Positions 1-7,471 of a stretch of DNA of 64,000 nt are shown in pieces (position 1 is the stretch's first letter; every line of letters starts with the position of its first letter). Source of the DNA: Bin87 sp963692995 (GTDB lineage Bacteria; Chloroflexota; Dehalococcoidia; Lucifugimonadales; UBA3495); NCBI GenBank assembly GCA_963692995.1, contig OY843611.1, positions 1,426,001-1,490,000 of the forward strand, in the 5' to 3' direction. The position numbers were made by a program, and so were the translations under genes. The notes under the pieces are model-generated. The model searched no databases and was not told where the DNA came from. It worked only from the letters and a program-made list of their open reading frames with translations.

Positions 1-129
1 GGTGATGGTTACGGAACCGTGAGCCTGTTGCGCCCAGCGGCCCGTTTCCAGTGTAATAGGATGTCCGCCAATCTCCCCGTCGATCGCAAATGGGTTCATC
101 AGTTCGTTTGCGGCGTCAATAGTTGTCAT
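1..129 (-). CDS. pnp: Polyribonucleotide nucleotidyltransferase (PNPase), N-terminal fragment
   Basis: The minus strand from 129 to the window edge encodes 43 residues that contain the PNPase N-terminal pattern: an IGG turn followed by LETGR and an alanine/glutamine-rich helix start (family form is roughly LETGxLAxQAxGAV). PNPase is a phosphorolytic 3'-5' exoribonuclease acting in mRNA decay. The gene lies downstream of rpsO on the same strand, which is the classical rpsO-pnp order. A purine-rich stretch (AAGAGG) precedes the ATG. Only the first few percent of the protein is in the window, so the call rests on this motif plus synteny. Confidence 0.85.
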   Translation of the reverse strand, partial: MTTIDAANELMNPFAIDGEIGGHPITLETGRWAQQAHGSVTIT

Positions 130-468
130 AACAATAAATTCTTCTACCTCTTCTTCCTTTCGTGTTTTTGCCCACCGAGCTTATTCATCTAGCGGCCGGC
201 TTTCAGGGGTATTGGGGGAGCGTGATATCAGTTCTTCTCGTCGCATTCGATCCGTGGTTAGCGAATTATGGCGCCTACTTGAGAGCGTTATGCCGAAATC
301 TGCGAGGCCCGTGAAGATTGCCAAATGGCGCGGTTTGAGACTAAAGGCGGAGCCTCAGTCGCGGCCGGTTCGCTGGCGCGCGGCCGCAAGAATGGTGAGA
401 GCTTTCAACCGCCCGTATCGGAATCGTGGGCGCGCCGCAAAGGCAGGTGATCTCAGGGGCGTAGCCGT
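130..468. other. rpsO-pnp intergenic region without a convincing gene
   Basis: This 339-base spacer separates rpsO from pnp on the minus strand. A plus-strand open frame crosses it, but the translation is arginine-rich and resembles nothing I know, so I do not call it. A 7-bp perfect inverted repeat (361-367 and 381-387, GCGGCCG/CGGCCGC) could form a stem-loop in the rpsO-pnp transcript. In other bacteria this interval carries processing sites. That role here is inference. Confidence 0.4.
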
Positions 469-735
469 TTAGCGACGCAAGCCGAGCCGGCTGATCAAAC
501 GCTGGTAGCGTCCAACGTCTTCCCGGCTCAAGTAGTTGAGCAGACGGCGTCGTTTCGACACCATAGTAACAAGACCGCGACGGGAATGAACGTCCTTCCG
601 ATGTGTCCGAAGATGGTCCGTCACCTGTCTGATGCGCTCGGTCAGCATTGCGACCTGCAATTCGGTGGAGCCAGTGTCAGTTTCGTGAGTACGATGTTCT
701 TTGATGATTGTCTGCTTGACGTCCGCTTCCAACAT
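469..735 (-). CDS. rpsO: 30S ribosomal protein S15
   Basis: The 88-residue product has the standard S15 length and pattern: the N-terminal helix ending in HETDTGS, the TELQVAMLTERI segment, HLRTHRKD followed by HSRRGL, then the RRRLLNYL helix and a C-terminal RLISRLGLR. S15 binds the central domain of 16S rRNA and is a primary assembly protein of the small-subunit platform. It is the first gene of an rpsO-pnp unit on the minus strand. The start gives an N-terminus of normal length. Nothing is missing. Confidence 0.97.
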   Translation of the reverse strand: MLEADVKQTIIKEHRTHETDTGSTELQVAMLTERIRQVTDHLRTHRKDVHSRRGLVTMVSKRRRLLNYLSREDVGRYQRLISRLGLRR

Positions 736-1053
736 CAGCCGTTTCTAACCTTTCCTTTCGCATTCAATTTTGCATCGTCTTTCTTTTCTCTCAGCAGGTT
801 AACACACGTTACGAAAATAGGCAACTGAACGGAGCTTCCGGGCCGAACGCGGCCTGGCCTCCGCTGTTCCGGTTGGCTGCACCGGTATGGTAACGTTTTG
901 CTTTGTTTGATATGGTATTGTCTTGCTTTGAAACGAATGGAAGTTGGTTATAATTTGTCTGGATGTTCGGCGGGACGGCTGCGCTATAATCCTGCCGGAC
1001 CCAAAGGAACACCCTCCTTGTCGCTGTCTCGATCCGGTAGCTGTCTCGATGCC
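736..1053. promoter_or_regulatory. Divergent intergenic region between rpsO and the TolB-like gene
   Basis: This stretch separates two divergently transcribed genes and should hold promoters for both. On the plus strand two TATAAT hexamers are visible, at 949-954 and 985-990. Upstream of the first, TTGAAA (928-933) is only 15 bases away and TTGCTT (923-928) is 20 bases away, so neither gives an ideal -35. The open frame of the downstream gene extends back to 898, but that extension lacks a secretion signal and contains both TATAAT boxes, so I treat it as non-coding. Confidence 0.4.
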
Positions 1054-2097
1054 ATGGTTTTTTCCACAAAGAATTTGAAGCGGCATTTAATGCCCGTTCT
1101 GTTGCTGCCGGTTCTGGTCGCGAGTTTATCCGGGTGCTTTGTAGGCAATTGGTTGGGGAGCGACTTGCCAGTGGTTGCCTACGGCGTGTGGGACAGCGGC
1201 GGTGGTCAGATCTGGGTTCGGGAACCCCGAGGCGAAGACCCCATCCGGATATCGTCTAGAAACTCGGATGCGAATTTCCCGCGTTGGTCGCCGGGGCAGC
1301 GCTACCTGGCCTGGATCTCTCGTGGCCCAACGACAGAAACGACAGAGTTGATGATCTACGATGCTGATACCGGCGAGACCAGGAAGATAGTTTCCGGCGT
1401 TGCGGAAGCGCAACCGCCGATCTGGGCGCCTGGATCCGACCGAATAGCTTACGTGTCCGAGGCAGACGGCGACCCCGATATTTATATGGTGGAACTATCC
1501 GGCCGGCAAAAGACCCGCTTGACGTTCAACCCCGCGCGTGAGCGAGTCGGCGACTGGTCGCCGGACGGCGAATGGTTGGTGTTCACCGAATCGGGACACG
1601 ACGGGTTGCTGTTGCGTAACCCCAACGGAGTGAATCGCATCGAATTGACCGGCGGCTCGGATTCCGATCCTGTCTGGTCCCCCAAGGGGGACCGCCTCGC
1701 CTTCCTCCGCCAATCTGATGATGGGCGGGACTTGTATGTCCTACGGCCCACCAACTCGAACGATTGGACCGATGACACTGATGAGGTCGCCGTCTCCCGC
1801 GCCGAGCATGATGAATCCGCCCCGGCCTGGTCTGCCAATGGTCGCCGTTTGGCCTTCGTCGTGCATTATGACGATCAGACGGAAATCTTCACAGTCAATG
1901 TGGACGGTTCTGAGCGCGAACGTCTGACGCAAAACACGGCAGATGACCTGATGCCCGTTTGGTCCGAAACCGGCGACAAGATAGCTTTCGTCTCGTACGC
2001 CTATGGGAACGCCGAGATCCTGTACATGAATGGCGACGGGTCCGAGCAGATGCGCCTCACGGTAAGCGACGCGAAGGACGCGCAACCCGACTGGTAA
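1054..2097 (+). CDS. TolB-like WD40/PD40 beta-propeller lipoprotein
   Basis: The product is 347 residues. It begins with a basic stretch, a hydrophobic segment and a lipobox ending LSGC (about residues 10-27), so it is predicted to be a secreted lipoprotein. This is why the ATG at 1054 is preferred over the upstream frame. The rest is a string of PD40 repeats of the form 'PxWSPxGxxLAF' (WSPDGEWLVF, WSPKGDRLAF, WSANGRRLAF, WSETGDKIAF), matching the C-terminal propeller of TolB/DPP-IV-type proteins. No N-terminal TolB domain or peptidase domain follows, so it is probably a ligand-binding propeller rather than true TolB of a Tol-Pal system. No tol or pal neighbours are present. Confidence 0.8.
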   Translation: MVFSTKNLKRHLMPVLLLPVLVASLSGCFVGNWLGSDLPVVAYGVWDSGGGQIWVREPRGEDPIRISSRNSDANFPRWSPGQRYLAWISRGPTTETTELMIYDADTGETRKIVSGVAEAQPPIWAPGSDRIAYVSEADGDPDIYMVELSGRQKTRLTFNPARERVGDWSPDGEWLVFTESGHDGLLLRNPNGVNRIELTGGSDSDPVWSPKGDRLAFLRQSDDGRDLYVLRPTNSNDWTDDTDEVAVSRAEHDESAPAWSANGRRLAFVVHYDDQTEIFTVNVDGSERERLTQNTADDLMPVWSETGDKIAFVSYAYGNAEILYMNGDGSEQMRLTVSDAKDAQPDW

Positions 2098-2132
2098 TCC
2101 AACCGTTGCCCGTTTGGCGTAAATACTCCGCT

Positions 2133-2747
2133 ATGCCCCAAAGAACACCGGACATCAATCCCTCCGACGTGGGTGGACTCCTCGCTGGCCTCAGTTCGCC
2201 TTTGGCTGCCGTCTCGGTTCGTGTGGGCGATGTGGTCAACGCCCAAATCGCCGTCGCCATCACCTCCGCGTCCATAGTCTTGCACCGCCCGCGCCTCATC
2301 GTACAGATTTATCACACCAACTACACTCACGATCTGATTTCAAAAAGGCGCGCGCTGGCCGTCAACTTCCTCAACCATGATCAGCTTCCCCTCATCTGGG
2401 GGTTGGGAATGAGATCGGGCCGTGATTACGACAAGCTGGCGGAGGTCGCCCACACTTCCGGTTTGACGGGTTGCCCTTTGCTGGAGGGTAGCTTTGGGTA
2501 TCTTGACTGTAGGGTGATCAACGCTATGGACGGCGGCGATATGACCGCGTTCCTCGTCGAAGTTCTGGCCGGAAAAACCAACGGAGGCCAGCGAATGACC
2601 TGGCGGGAGGCCCGTCCCCGATTGCCCCAACGCTGGGCTGACGAGTGGGACCGCAAAATCGCCGGCGAAGTGAACATCTCGTTGGAGACCATGGCCGAAA
2701 TCGACCCCGCTGCCTGGACGGACCGGCGCCACGACCGGAGCGGATGA
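2133..2747 (+). CDS. Flavin reductase-like FMN-binding split-barrel protein
   Basis: The 204-residue product has the general layout of the flavin reductase-like family: an early segment equivalent to 'GVxVVTT', then SASIVLHRPRLI, a KRRALAVNFL block resembling 'sg.FavNvL', a charged helix and an LDCRV/A(V)LxxxG end. These enzymes bind FMN or FAD and reduce it with NAD(P)H, or use the bound flavin. No partner monooxygenase lies nearby to suggest a substrate. The ATG at 2133 is chosen because upstream residues overlap the preceding gene in another frame. The family call is moderate because the sequence is divergent. Confidence 0.6.
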   Translation: MPQRTPDINPSDVGGLLAGLSSPLAAVSVRVGDVVNAQIAVAITSASIVLHRPRLIVQIYHTNYTHDLISKRRALAVNFLNHDQLPLIWGLGMRSGRDYDKLAEVAHTSGLTGCPLLEGSFGYLDCRVINAMDGGDMTAFLVEVLAGKTNGGQRMTWREARPRLPQRWADEWDRKIAGEVNISLETMAEIDPAAWTDRRHDRSG

Positions 2748-2807
2748 TAGTATCCCAGCGCACTTGCCGGTGGTTAGACCGGCCGGGCGCATTGCTGGTG
2801 AGTTGGC

Positions 2808-3983
2808 ATGAGCGTTCAGCATATTGACACATTTATGGACGACTCCATCGCGGAGGCAGTCGCCAGGATCCACGGTGCCCCGGAGCAGGCTGTCGTTGCG
2901 GTAGCCGGAGCCGGCAACTACGCTCTGGCGTGGCTGTTGGGCGTGGGCGGCGCGTCCCGCACCATTCTGGAAACCCGCGTTCCCTACGGGTACCGCGCTA
3001 TGACCGACTTCCTCGGCGGGTATGCTCCTGAACAAACCGTGTCGAGGGACACCGCCAGGCGCATGGCTCGCTCTGCCTGGCGGCGCGGCATGTCGCTGCG
3101 CGAAACTGACGCGCCAATCGTCGGGCTGGGCTGTACAGCCACCATCGCTACCGACCGCGCCAAACGCGGCGATCACCGGGTCTTTATCGCCACCTGGGAC
3201 GGCGCCGCGGTGACCACTGACGCCGTAACCCTGGAAAAGGGCCTCCGAGAACGTGCCGGTGAAGAGGACGTCGTGAGCCGGTTGGTTATCGCCGCTCTGG
3301 CCCGGGCCTGCGGGCTGGAGGCGAAACTCGACCTGCGACTGGCCCCGCGGGAGAGGCTTCTGACGGAAACATCTAACCACGGCGATCCAATTCTCAGACT
3401 GTTGGACGGGGAAGTCGATTGGGTCATAGTGGATAAGGACGGTCACATGGAGGTCGAAGGTGAGCCGCCCCGCGCCTTACTGCCCGGGTCTTTCAACCCA
3501 ATGCACCGGGGTCACGCTGAGCTGGCGGCGGCGGCGGAGCATACCCTGGGATCACCGGTAACCTGCGAATTGTCTGTGGTCAACGTGGATAAGCCGCCGC
3601 TGAGGGCGGAGGAAATCCGGGGTCGTGTCGAGCAGTTTCACGGCATTAGACCCGTCGTGTTGACGCGGGCCGAAACCTTCGAGAAGAAGGCGAAACTGTT
3701 CCCCGGTTGCGGGTTCGCCATTGGCTGGGACACTGCGATCCGCCTGATCGAACCGCACTATTACGGAGATTCCGAATCCGCCATGCTCACCGCACTGGCA
3801 GAAATGTGGGCATCCGGATGCCGCTTTGCCGTTGGCGGCCGGAGCGACGCCGACAACGTTTTCCATACGCTGGACGACGTTGGAATCCCCGCCGGTTTTT
3901 GGCCGCTATTCGTCAATATTCCGGAGAGCGCCTTCCGGTCCGACGTGTCGTCCACGGGAATCCGCGAGCAGGGCGGCAATTGA
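2808..3983 (+). CDS. Fusion of a CinA-C/PncC-like domain and a cytidylyltransferase-like (NadD-type) domain
   Basis: The 391-residue protein has two parts. Residues about 10-210 resemble the CinA C-terminal (NMN deamidase/PncC) fold, with an AVAGAGNYALAWLLG start, a YRAMTDFLGG segment and a GLGCTATIATDR strand. Residues about 222-391 form an adenylyl/cytidylyltransferase-type domain, with LLPGSFNPMHRGH (nucleotide-binding HxGH at 233-236) and a C-terminal SSTGIR (381-386) equivalent to the family's 'ISST.IR'. Proteins with this pairing are known as uncharacterised nucleotidyltransferase-superfamily members. Joining deamidase-like and NMN-adenylyltransferase-like domains suggests pyridine nucleotide salvage, which is inference. 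The stop codon lies just before a TTGACA box that may drive nuoA. Confidence 0.7.
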   Translation: MSVQHIDTFMDDSIAEAVARIHGAPEQAVVAVAGAGNYALAWLLGVGGASRTILETRVPYGYRAMTDFLGGYAPEQTVSRDTARRMARSAWRRGMSLRETDAPIVGLGCTATIATDRAKRGDHRVFIATWDGAAVTTDAVTLEKGLRERAGEEDVVSRLVIAALARACGLEAKLDLRLAPRERLLTETSNHGDPILRLLDGEVDWVIVDKDGHMEVEGEPPRALLPGSFNPMHRGHAELAAAAEHTLGSPVTCELSVVNVDKPPLRAEEIRGRVEQFHGIRPVVLTRAETFEKKAKLFPGCGFAIGWDTAIRLIEPHYYGDSESAMLTALAEMWASGCRFAVGGRSDADNVFHTLDDVGIPAGFWPLFVNIPESAFRSDVSSTGIREQGGN

Positions 3984-4008
3984 CACGGGCAGTACAATTT
4001 GATACGTT
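3980..4008 (+). promoter_or_regulatory. Candidate sigma70 promoter of the nuo cluster
   Basis: TTGACA (3980-3985) is followed after 17 bases by TACGTT (4003-4008). The -35 is perfect and the -10 is weak. It lies about 125 bases upstream of nuoA and partly overlaps the stop of the previous gene. No hairpin separates it from nuoA. Confidence 0.35.
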
Positions 4009-4134
4009 GGCGCCAGTCGGTAGGGTCGCCTTCGCGCCTGCTTGGGATGCTTGATCGTCTCGGTATAGGCGTTCATTACGGATTGTTTGGCCTGTTTCAT
4101 CCGGCATGAGCGGTGAATTGGCTCCGATAAGGCT

Positions 4135-4548
4135 ATGACGGTCGCACTCCTCCAAAGTTTCAACTTGACTGACTACGCCGGCAACTGGTCGGCGGTGGTC
4201 ATCGCCGTCATTATTGCGTTGGCGGCCATAGCCGCCATGTTCGCCGGTTCGCAGTTGCTTTCCGCCCGCCGCCGTTCCGCTGTCAAGTTGACTACTTACG
4301 AATGCGGCATTCCACCAACCCCCTTTGCCTGGTCCAACATCAACATTCGGTTCTACATCTTCGCCATCCTGTTCCTTATATTCGACATAGAAGCCGTGTT
4401 CTTGTTCCCCTGGGCGGTGGTTTTCTTGCAGGAGAAAGTCGTTAACGGGAATGCGATCCCGTTCTATGCGATGCTGCTGTTCCTCGCCATGTTGTTCTTC
4501 GCCGTCATCTACGCCTGGCGTAAAGGAGTGCTGGATTGGCAGAAGTGA
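4135..4548 (+). CDS. nuoA: NADH-quinone oxidoreductase subunit A
   Basis: The 137-residue membrane protein has three hydrophobic segments (about residues 20-44, 72-97 and 108-130) and the conserved NuoA core: TTYECGIPP, FxIRFYxFAILFLIFDIEAVFLFPW. The acidic residues in FDIE lie in the membrane near the quinone-site entrance. It is the first gene of an 11-subunit complex I cluster and overlaps nuoB by 13 bases. Length and motifs are normal for the family. Confidence 0.96.
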   Translation: MTVALLQSFNLTDYAGNWSAVVIAVIIALAAIAAMFAGSQLLSARRRSAVKLTTYECGIPPTPFAWSNINIRFYIFAILFLIFDIEAVFLFPWAVVFLQEKVVNGNAIPFYAMLLFLAMLFFAVIYAWRKGVLDWQK

Positions 4549-5141
4549 CTCCGCAACCCGGCGACGCGACGACGCCTCCGCTGGTTATGCCTCCCCAACC
4601 GACCCAAATCGTCCTCGGTTCGGGGAACCGACCTGGCCCCAGCCTGCTCCACCAAGCCACCGACGGGCGCGTCCCCGGCGTCATCACCGCTACTACCGAG
4701 CAGCTCTTTGCCATGGCGCGCAAGTCCTCTTTGTGGACGCTCAGCTTTGGCTTGGCCTGTTGCGCCATTGAGATGATTTCCACCTATATGGCACACCACG
4801 ACTTTGACCGCTTCGGTGTGGTGACTTGGCCTTCTCCCCGTCAAGCCGACGTGATGATAGTCGCCGGCACCGTGGTCAAAAAGATGGCCGAACCCATTCG
4901 CCTGCTTTATGAACAGATGCCGGAGCCGAAGTGGGTGATCGCCATGGGCAGTTGCGCTACCAACGGCGGCCCTTACTACCGGTCTTACTCTGTGGTGATG
5001 GGTGTAGATCACATCATCCCGGTGGACGTGTATGTGCCGGGATGCCCTCCGCGCCCGGAGGCGTTGCTTTATGGCATCCTGAAACTACAGGAAAAGATCA
5101 TGGTCGACGCCGGCGCCGAAGATGCCCCCCCGACGGCGTAA
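4536..5141 (+). CDS. nuoB: NADH-quinone oxidoreductase subunit B
   Basis: This 201-residue subunit carries the terminal N2 [4Fe-4S] cluster that passes electrons to quinone. The ligand pattern is present: adjacent C75-C76 in GLACCAIEM, C140 in GSCATNGG and C170 in VPGCPPRPE. The start is a TTG at 4536, preceded by AAAGGAG at a suitable distance. An extra proline-rich N-terminus of about 50 residues precedes the core. The gene overlaps nuoA upstream and nuoC downstream, which implies translational coupling. Confidence 0.95.
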   Translation: MAEVTPQPGDATTPPLVMPPQPTQIVLGSGNRPGPSLLHQATDGRVPGVITATTEQLFAMARKSSLWTLSFGLACCAIEMISTYMAHHDFDRFGVVTWPSPRQADVMIVAGTVVKKMAEPIRLLYEQMPEPKWVIAMGSCATNGGPYYRSYSVVMGVDHIIPVDVYVPGCPPRPEALLYGILKLQEKIMVDAGAEDAPPTA

Positions 5142-5652
5142 CACCCCCGAGGCGGAAACCGAACCGCCACCGGATCCCATCGAATTGCTGTCTCCCCTAA
5201 GACGGTCCACGCTGGATCGTGCCCTAGCGGCGCTGTCGGAAACGGCGCCAACCCCCGGCGCCCTCGGCGACCTGCCCCAGGTAACGGTTCCCTCCGAACA
5301 GATCGTATCCACTTGCATAATTTGTCGCGACGATGCCGAACTGAACTGCCGCATGCTGCTGTGCCTGGCCTGCGTCGATTACCGGGAACGGTTCGAGTTG
5401 GTTTATTTCCTGCAATCCCTGGTTAATGAAACTACCTTGGTCATCAAAACCCAAGTGCCTTACGACCTCCCCCTGCTGCCGTCGGTGACGGAGGTGTGGC
5501 CGGCGGCCGACTGGTATGAGCGCGAAGCCCACGATCTTTTTGGCGTGTCATTTGAAGGCCATCCCGACCTGTCACCTCTGCTCCTTTATCCCGAGTTTGA
5601 GGGTTTCCCGGGTCGGAAGGAGTTCTCGTTCTACGAATACCGGGAATTTTAG
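5122..5652 (+). CDS. nuoC: NADH-quinone oxidoreductase subunit C
   Basis: The 176-residue product ends with the diagnostic NuoC block: a PSVTEVWPAADWYEREAHDLFG segment followed by FEGHPDLSPLLL and a closing GFPGRKEF. NuoC sits in the peripheral arm beside NuoD. The start at 5122 overlaps nuoB by 20 bases. The first 55 residues are proline- and alanine-rich and poorly conserved. NuoC is separate from NuoD here, not fused as in E. coli. Confidence 0.94.
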   Translation: MPPRRRNTPEAETEPPPDPIELLSPLRRSTLDRALAALSETAPTPGALGDLPQVTVPSEQIVSTCIICRDDAELNCRMLLCLACVDYRERFELVYFLQSLVNETTLVIKTQVPYDLPLLPSVTEVWPAADWYEREAHDLFGVSFEGHPDLSPLLLYPEFEGFPGRKEFSFYEYREF

Positions 5653-5665
5653 CGGGTTGGCTCGG

Positions 5666-5968
5666 ATGAATTCGGGCAGCGAAATACCTGACAGCAATGT
5701 TCCCGTCGAGTTGATCGCCCGCGTCATGCTGAAAGGCAACCGGTATGTCGCAACGGTGGACGGGCTGGCATTGGAGGGAATGGGCAACACCCGTGTTGCC
5801 GCCGAAAACGCATTGGTTCAAGTGGTGCGCGGGTGGCTGGAGCGGCAGGACGCTGCTGGACACTTATCTGACGCGCTGGGCGTCGACAACCTGGATGAAG
5901 AAACCGAAATCGTGCTGCAATTCATTAACAACGGCGATGCCGACCCGGGGCCGGCGCTTCCGCAATAG
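5666..5968 (+). CDS. Small HicB-like hypothetical protein inserted between nuoC and nuoD
   Basis: The 100-residue acidic protein starts 13 bases after nuoC. A segment reading VMLKGNRYVATVDGL...NTRVAAENALVQVVRGWLE has the outline of the HicB/'UPF0150' fold: strand, 'Y.A.v.gL', then a helix with an 'A..nA...v..wl' pattern. HicB-type domains occur as antitoxins and as stand-alone proteins. No HicA toxin (small dsRBD protein with a catalytic histidine) is seen beside it. The next gene has the same outline, so the two may be a duplicated pair. Function is unknown. Confidence 0.55.
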   Translation: MNSGSEIPDSNVPVELIARVMLKGNRYVATVDGLALEGMGNTRVAAENALVQVVRGWLERQDAAGHLSDALGVDNLDEETEIVLQFINNGDADPGPALPQ

Positions 5969-5971
5969 CCG

Positions 5972-6280
5972 ATGGACCGCATCGTGTATCAAATCGAAAC
6001 CTCGCGGGCCGGCGGTGGTTGGGCAGCGCATTGCCCGGAACTGGAGGTGACGGCTTTCGGCGACGATCAGGGAGAAGCGCAGACGTCCTTGCGACGCCAG
6101 GTTTCCGACTACCTGGAAGACTGCGCTGAAATGGGTGTTTTGGAGGATGTGTTGATCGATGCCGGCTTTTACGACAACGGGGAAGTCTGGATGAGCAGTC
6201 TCGTCGAGCCGCCCGAACCCAGCATCCGGTTCATCGGTTCACCCTTCCCCGCAGACGACACGCCCCCGGGCCGCGATTAG
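5972..6280 (+). CDS. HicB-like hypothetical protein
   Basis: The 102-residue product opens with a HicB-type strand pair: IVYQIETSRAGGGWAAHCPELEVTAFGDDQGEAQ followed by LRRQVSDYLED, resembling the family's 'yvA.cPelp....G.t.eEA..nl..ai..yle'. It follows the preceding gene after 3 bases and shares its general outline. It may be an antitoxin-like or regulatory module in the nuo transcript. No HicA partner is encoded here, so a toxin-antitoxin role is not supported. The fold is moderately sure and the function is not. Confidence 0.6.
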   Translation: MDRIVYQIETSRAGGGWAAHCPELEVTAFGDDQGEAQTSLRRQVSDYLEDCAEMGVLEDVLIDAGFYDNGEVWMSSLVEPPEPSIRFIGSPFPADDTPPGRD

Positions 6281-6316
6281 GCCCCGGGTCGTGATAGGTT
6301 GTAGTATTGTCGCCTT

Positions 6317-7471
6317 ATGGTTGAGCAAGTAACACCCCCGGCTAGTGCCGCCGTCTCCGGAATTCGCCCCGATTCCCAGCCGGTGGAAATGCTCCTTAAC
6401 ATGGGCCCGCAGCATCCCTCCACCCACGGCGTCTTCCGCATGGTGATGTGGGTGGACGGCGAGAAGATCGTTGACGTTGAGCCGCACATCGGGTATTTGC
6501 ATCGAGGCTCGGAAAAACTGTGCGAGGGCGAGCAGTACCACCAGGTCGTGACCTTGTTCGACCGCCTGGACTACATCGGCAACTTCAACAACGAGCTGGC
6601 GTACTGCATGGCGGTGGAAAAACTGATGGGTTTGCAGGTGCCGGAACGGGCCGAATACATCCGTGTCATCCTGTGTGAACTGAACCGCATTGCCAGCCAC
6701 CTGCTCTACGTGGGGACAATGGGGCTGGATGCGGGCGCCATGACGCCGGTGATGTTCTCCTTCCGGGGCCGCGAACGGGTCCAGGCGCTGTTTGAAGCTG
6801 TTTCAGGCGCCCGCATGATGCACAACTATTTCCGCATCGGCGGCCTAAAAGAAGATGTGCCCGACAACTTCCGGCAGATGGTCAATGATCTGATGCCGGT
6901 GCTGCGCGAGGACGTGGAACAGAGCGATCAGATCCTTACGTTCAACGAAATTTTTCTGTCCCGGCTGAAAGACATCAGCCCTATCGGCGCCGAAGAAGCA
7001 ATCGCGCTGGGACTTACCGGGCCGCTGTTGCGAGCCTGCGGATATGAGTATGACGTGCGCAAGGCCCAGCCCTATTCGGTCTATAACCGTTTTGAGTTCG
7101 ATGTTCCCGTAGGTCTCGACGGGGACTGCTGGGACCGCCACTGGGTGCGCGTGCAGGAAATGTACCAGTCGCTGCGCATCGTGGAGCAGGCCATGGCGCA
7201 GTTGCCGGAAGGGCCGGTGGCGTCCTCGCTGGGCCGGCGTCTCATCCGGCCCCCGGCCGGCGAATCCTACGTTCGCGCTGAAAACCCCCGCGGCGAGATC
7301 GGCGTATATCTGGTCAGCGACGGTACCGACCGACCCTACCGCGTCAAAGTTCGACCACCTTCTTTCTGCAATCTCTCCGCTCTGCGCCGTTTGCTGCTGG
7401 ATACCTGGCTCGCCGACAGCGTAGTTGTGCTCGGTTCCCTGGATATCGTGCTGGGAGAAGTTGACCGGTGA
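6317..7471 (+). CDS. nuoD: NADH-quinone oxidoreductase subunit D
   Basis: The 384-residue subunit matches the 49-kDa family: LNMGPQHPSTHGVFR near residue 28, EPHIGYLHRGSEKL, a YCMAVEKLMG segment, ELNRIASHLLYVGTMGLDAGAMTP, and the C-terminal 'GE.G.Y.vSDGtdrPYR.k.R.PSF.NL' block. It lines the quinone-binding pocket with NuoB. Its stop overlaps the GTG start of nuoH (GTGA), which implies coupling. Length is normal for a stand-alone NuoD. Confidence 0.97.
   Translation: MVEQVTPPASAAVSGIRPDSQPVEMLLNMGPQHPSTHGVFRMVMWVDGEKIVDVEPHIGYLHRGSEKLCEGEQYHQVVTLFDRLDYIGNFNNELAYCMAVEKLMGLQVPERAEYIRVILCELNRIASHLLYVGTMGLDAGAMTPVMFSFRGRERVQALFEAVSGARMMHNYFRIGGLKEDVPDNFRQMVNDLMPVLREDVEQSDQILTFNEIFLSRLKDISPIGAEEAIALGLTGPLLRACGYEYDVRKAQPYSVYNRFEFDVPVGLDGDCWDRHWVRVQEMYQSLRIVEQAMAQLPEGPVASSLGRRLIRPPAGESYVRAENPRGEIGVYLVSDGTDRPYRVKVRPPSFCNLSALRRLLLDTWLADSVVVLGSLDIVLGEVDR

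Noticed and set aside
2340..3446. Long minus-strand open frame opposite the flavin-reductase and CinA-like genes
   Set aside because: Low-complexity, histidine/glycine-rich translation without motifs. The plus strand carries recognisable domains, so this is a GC-rich shadow frame.
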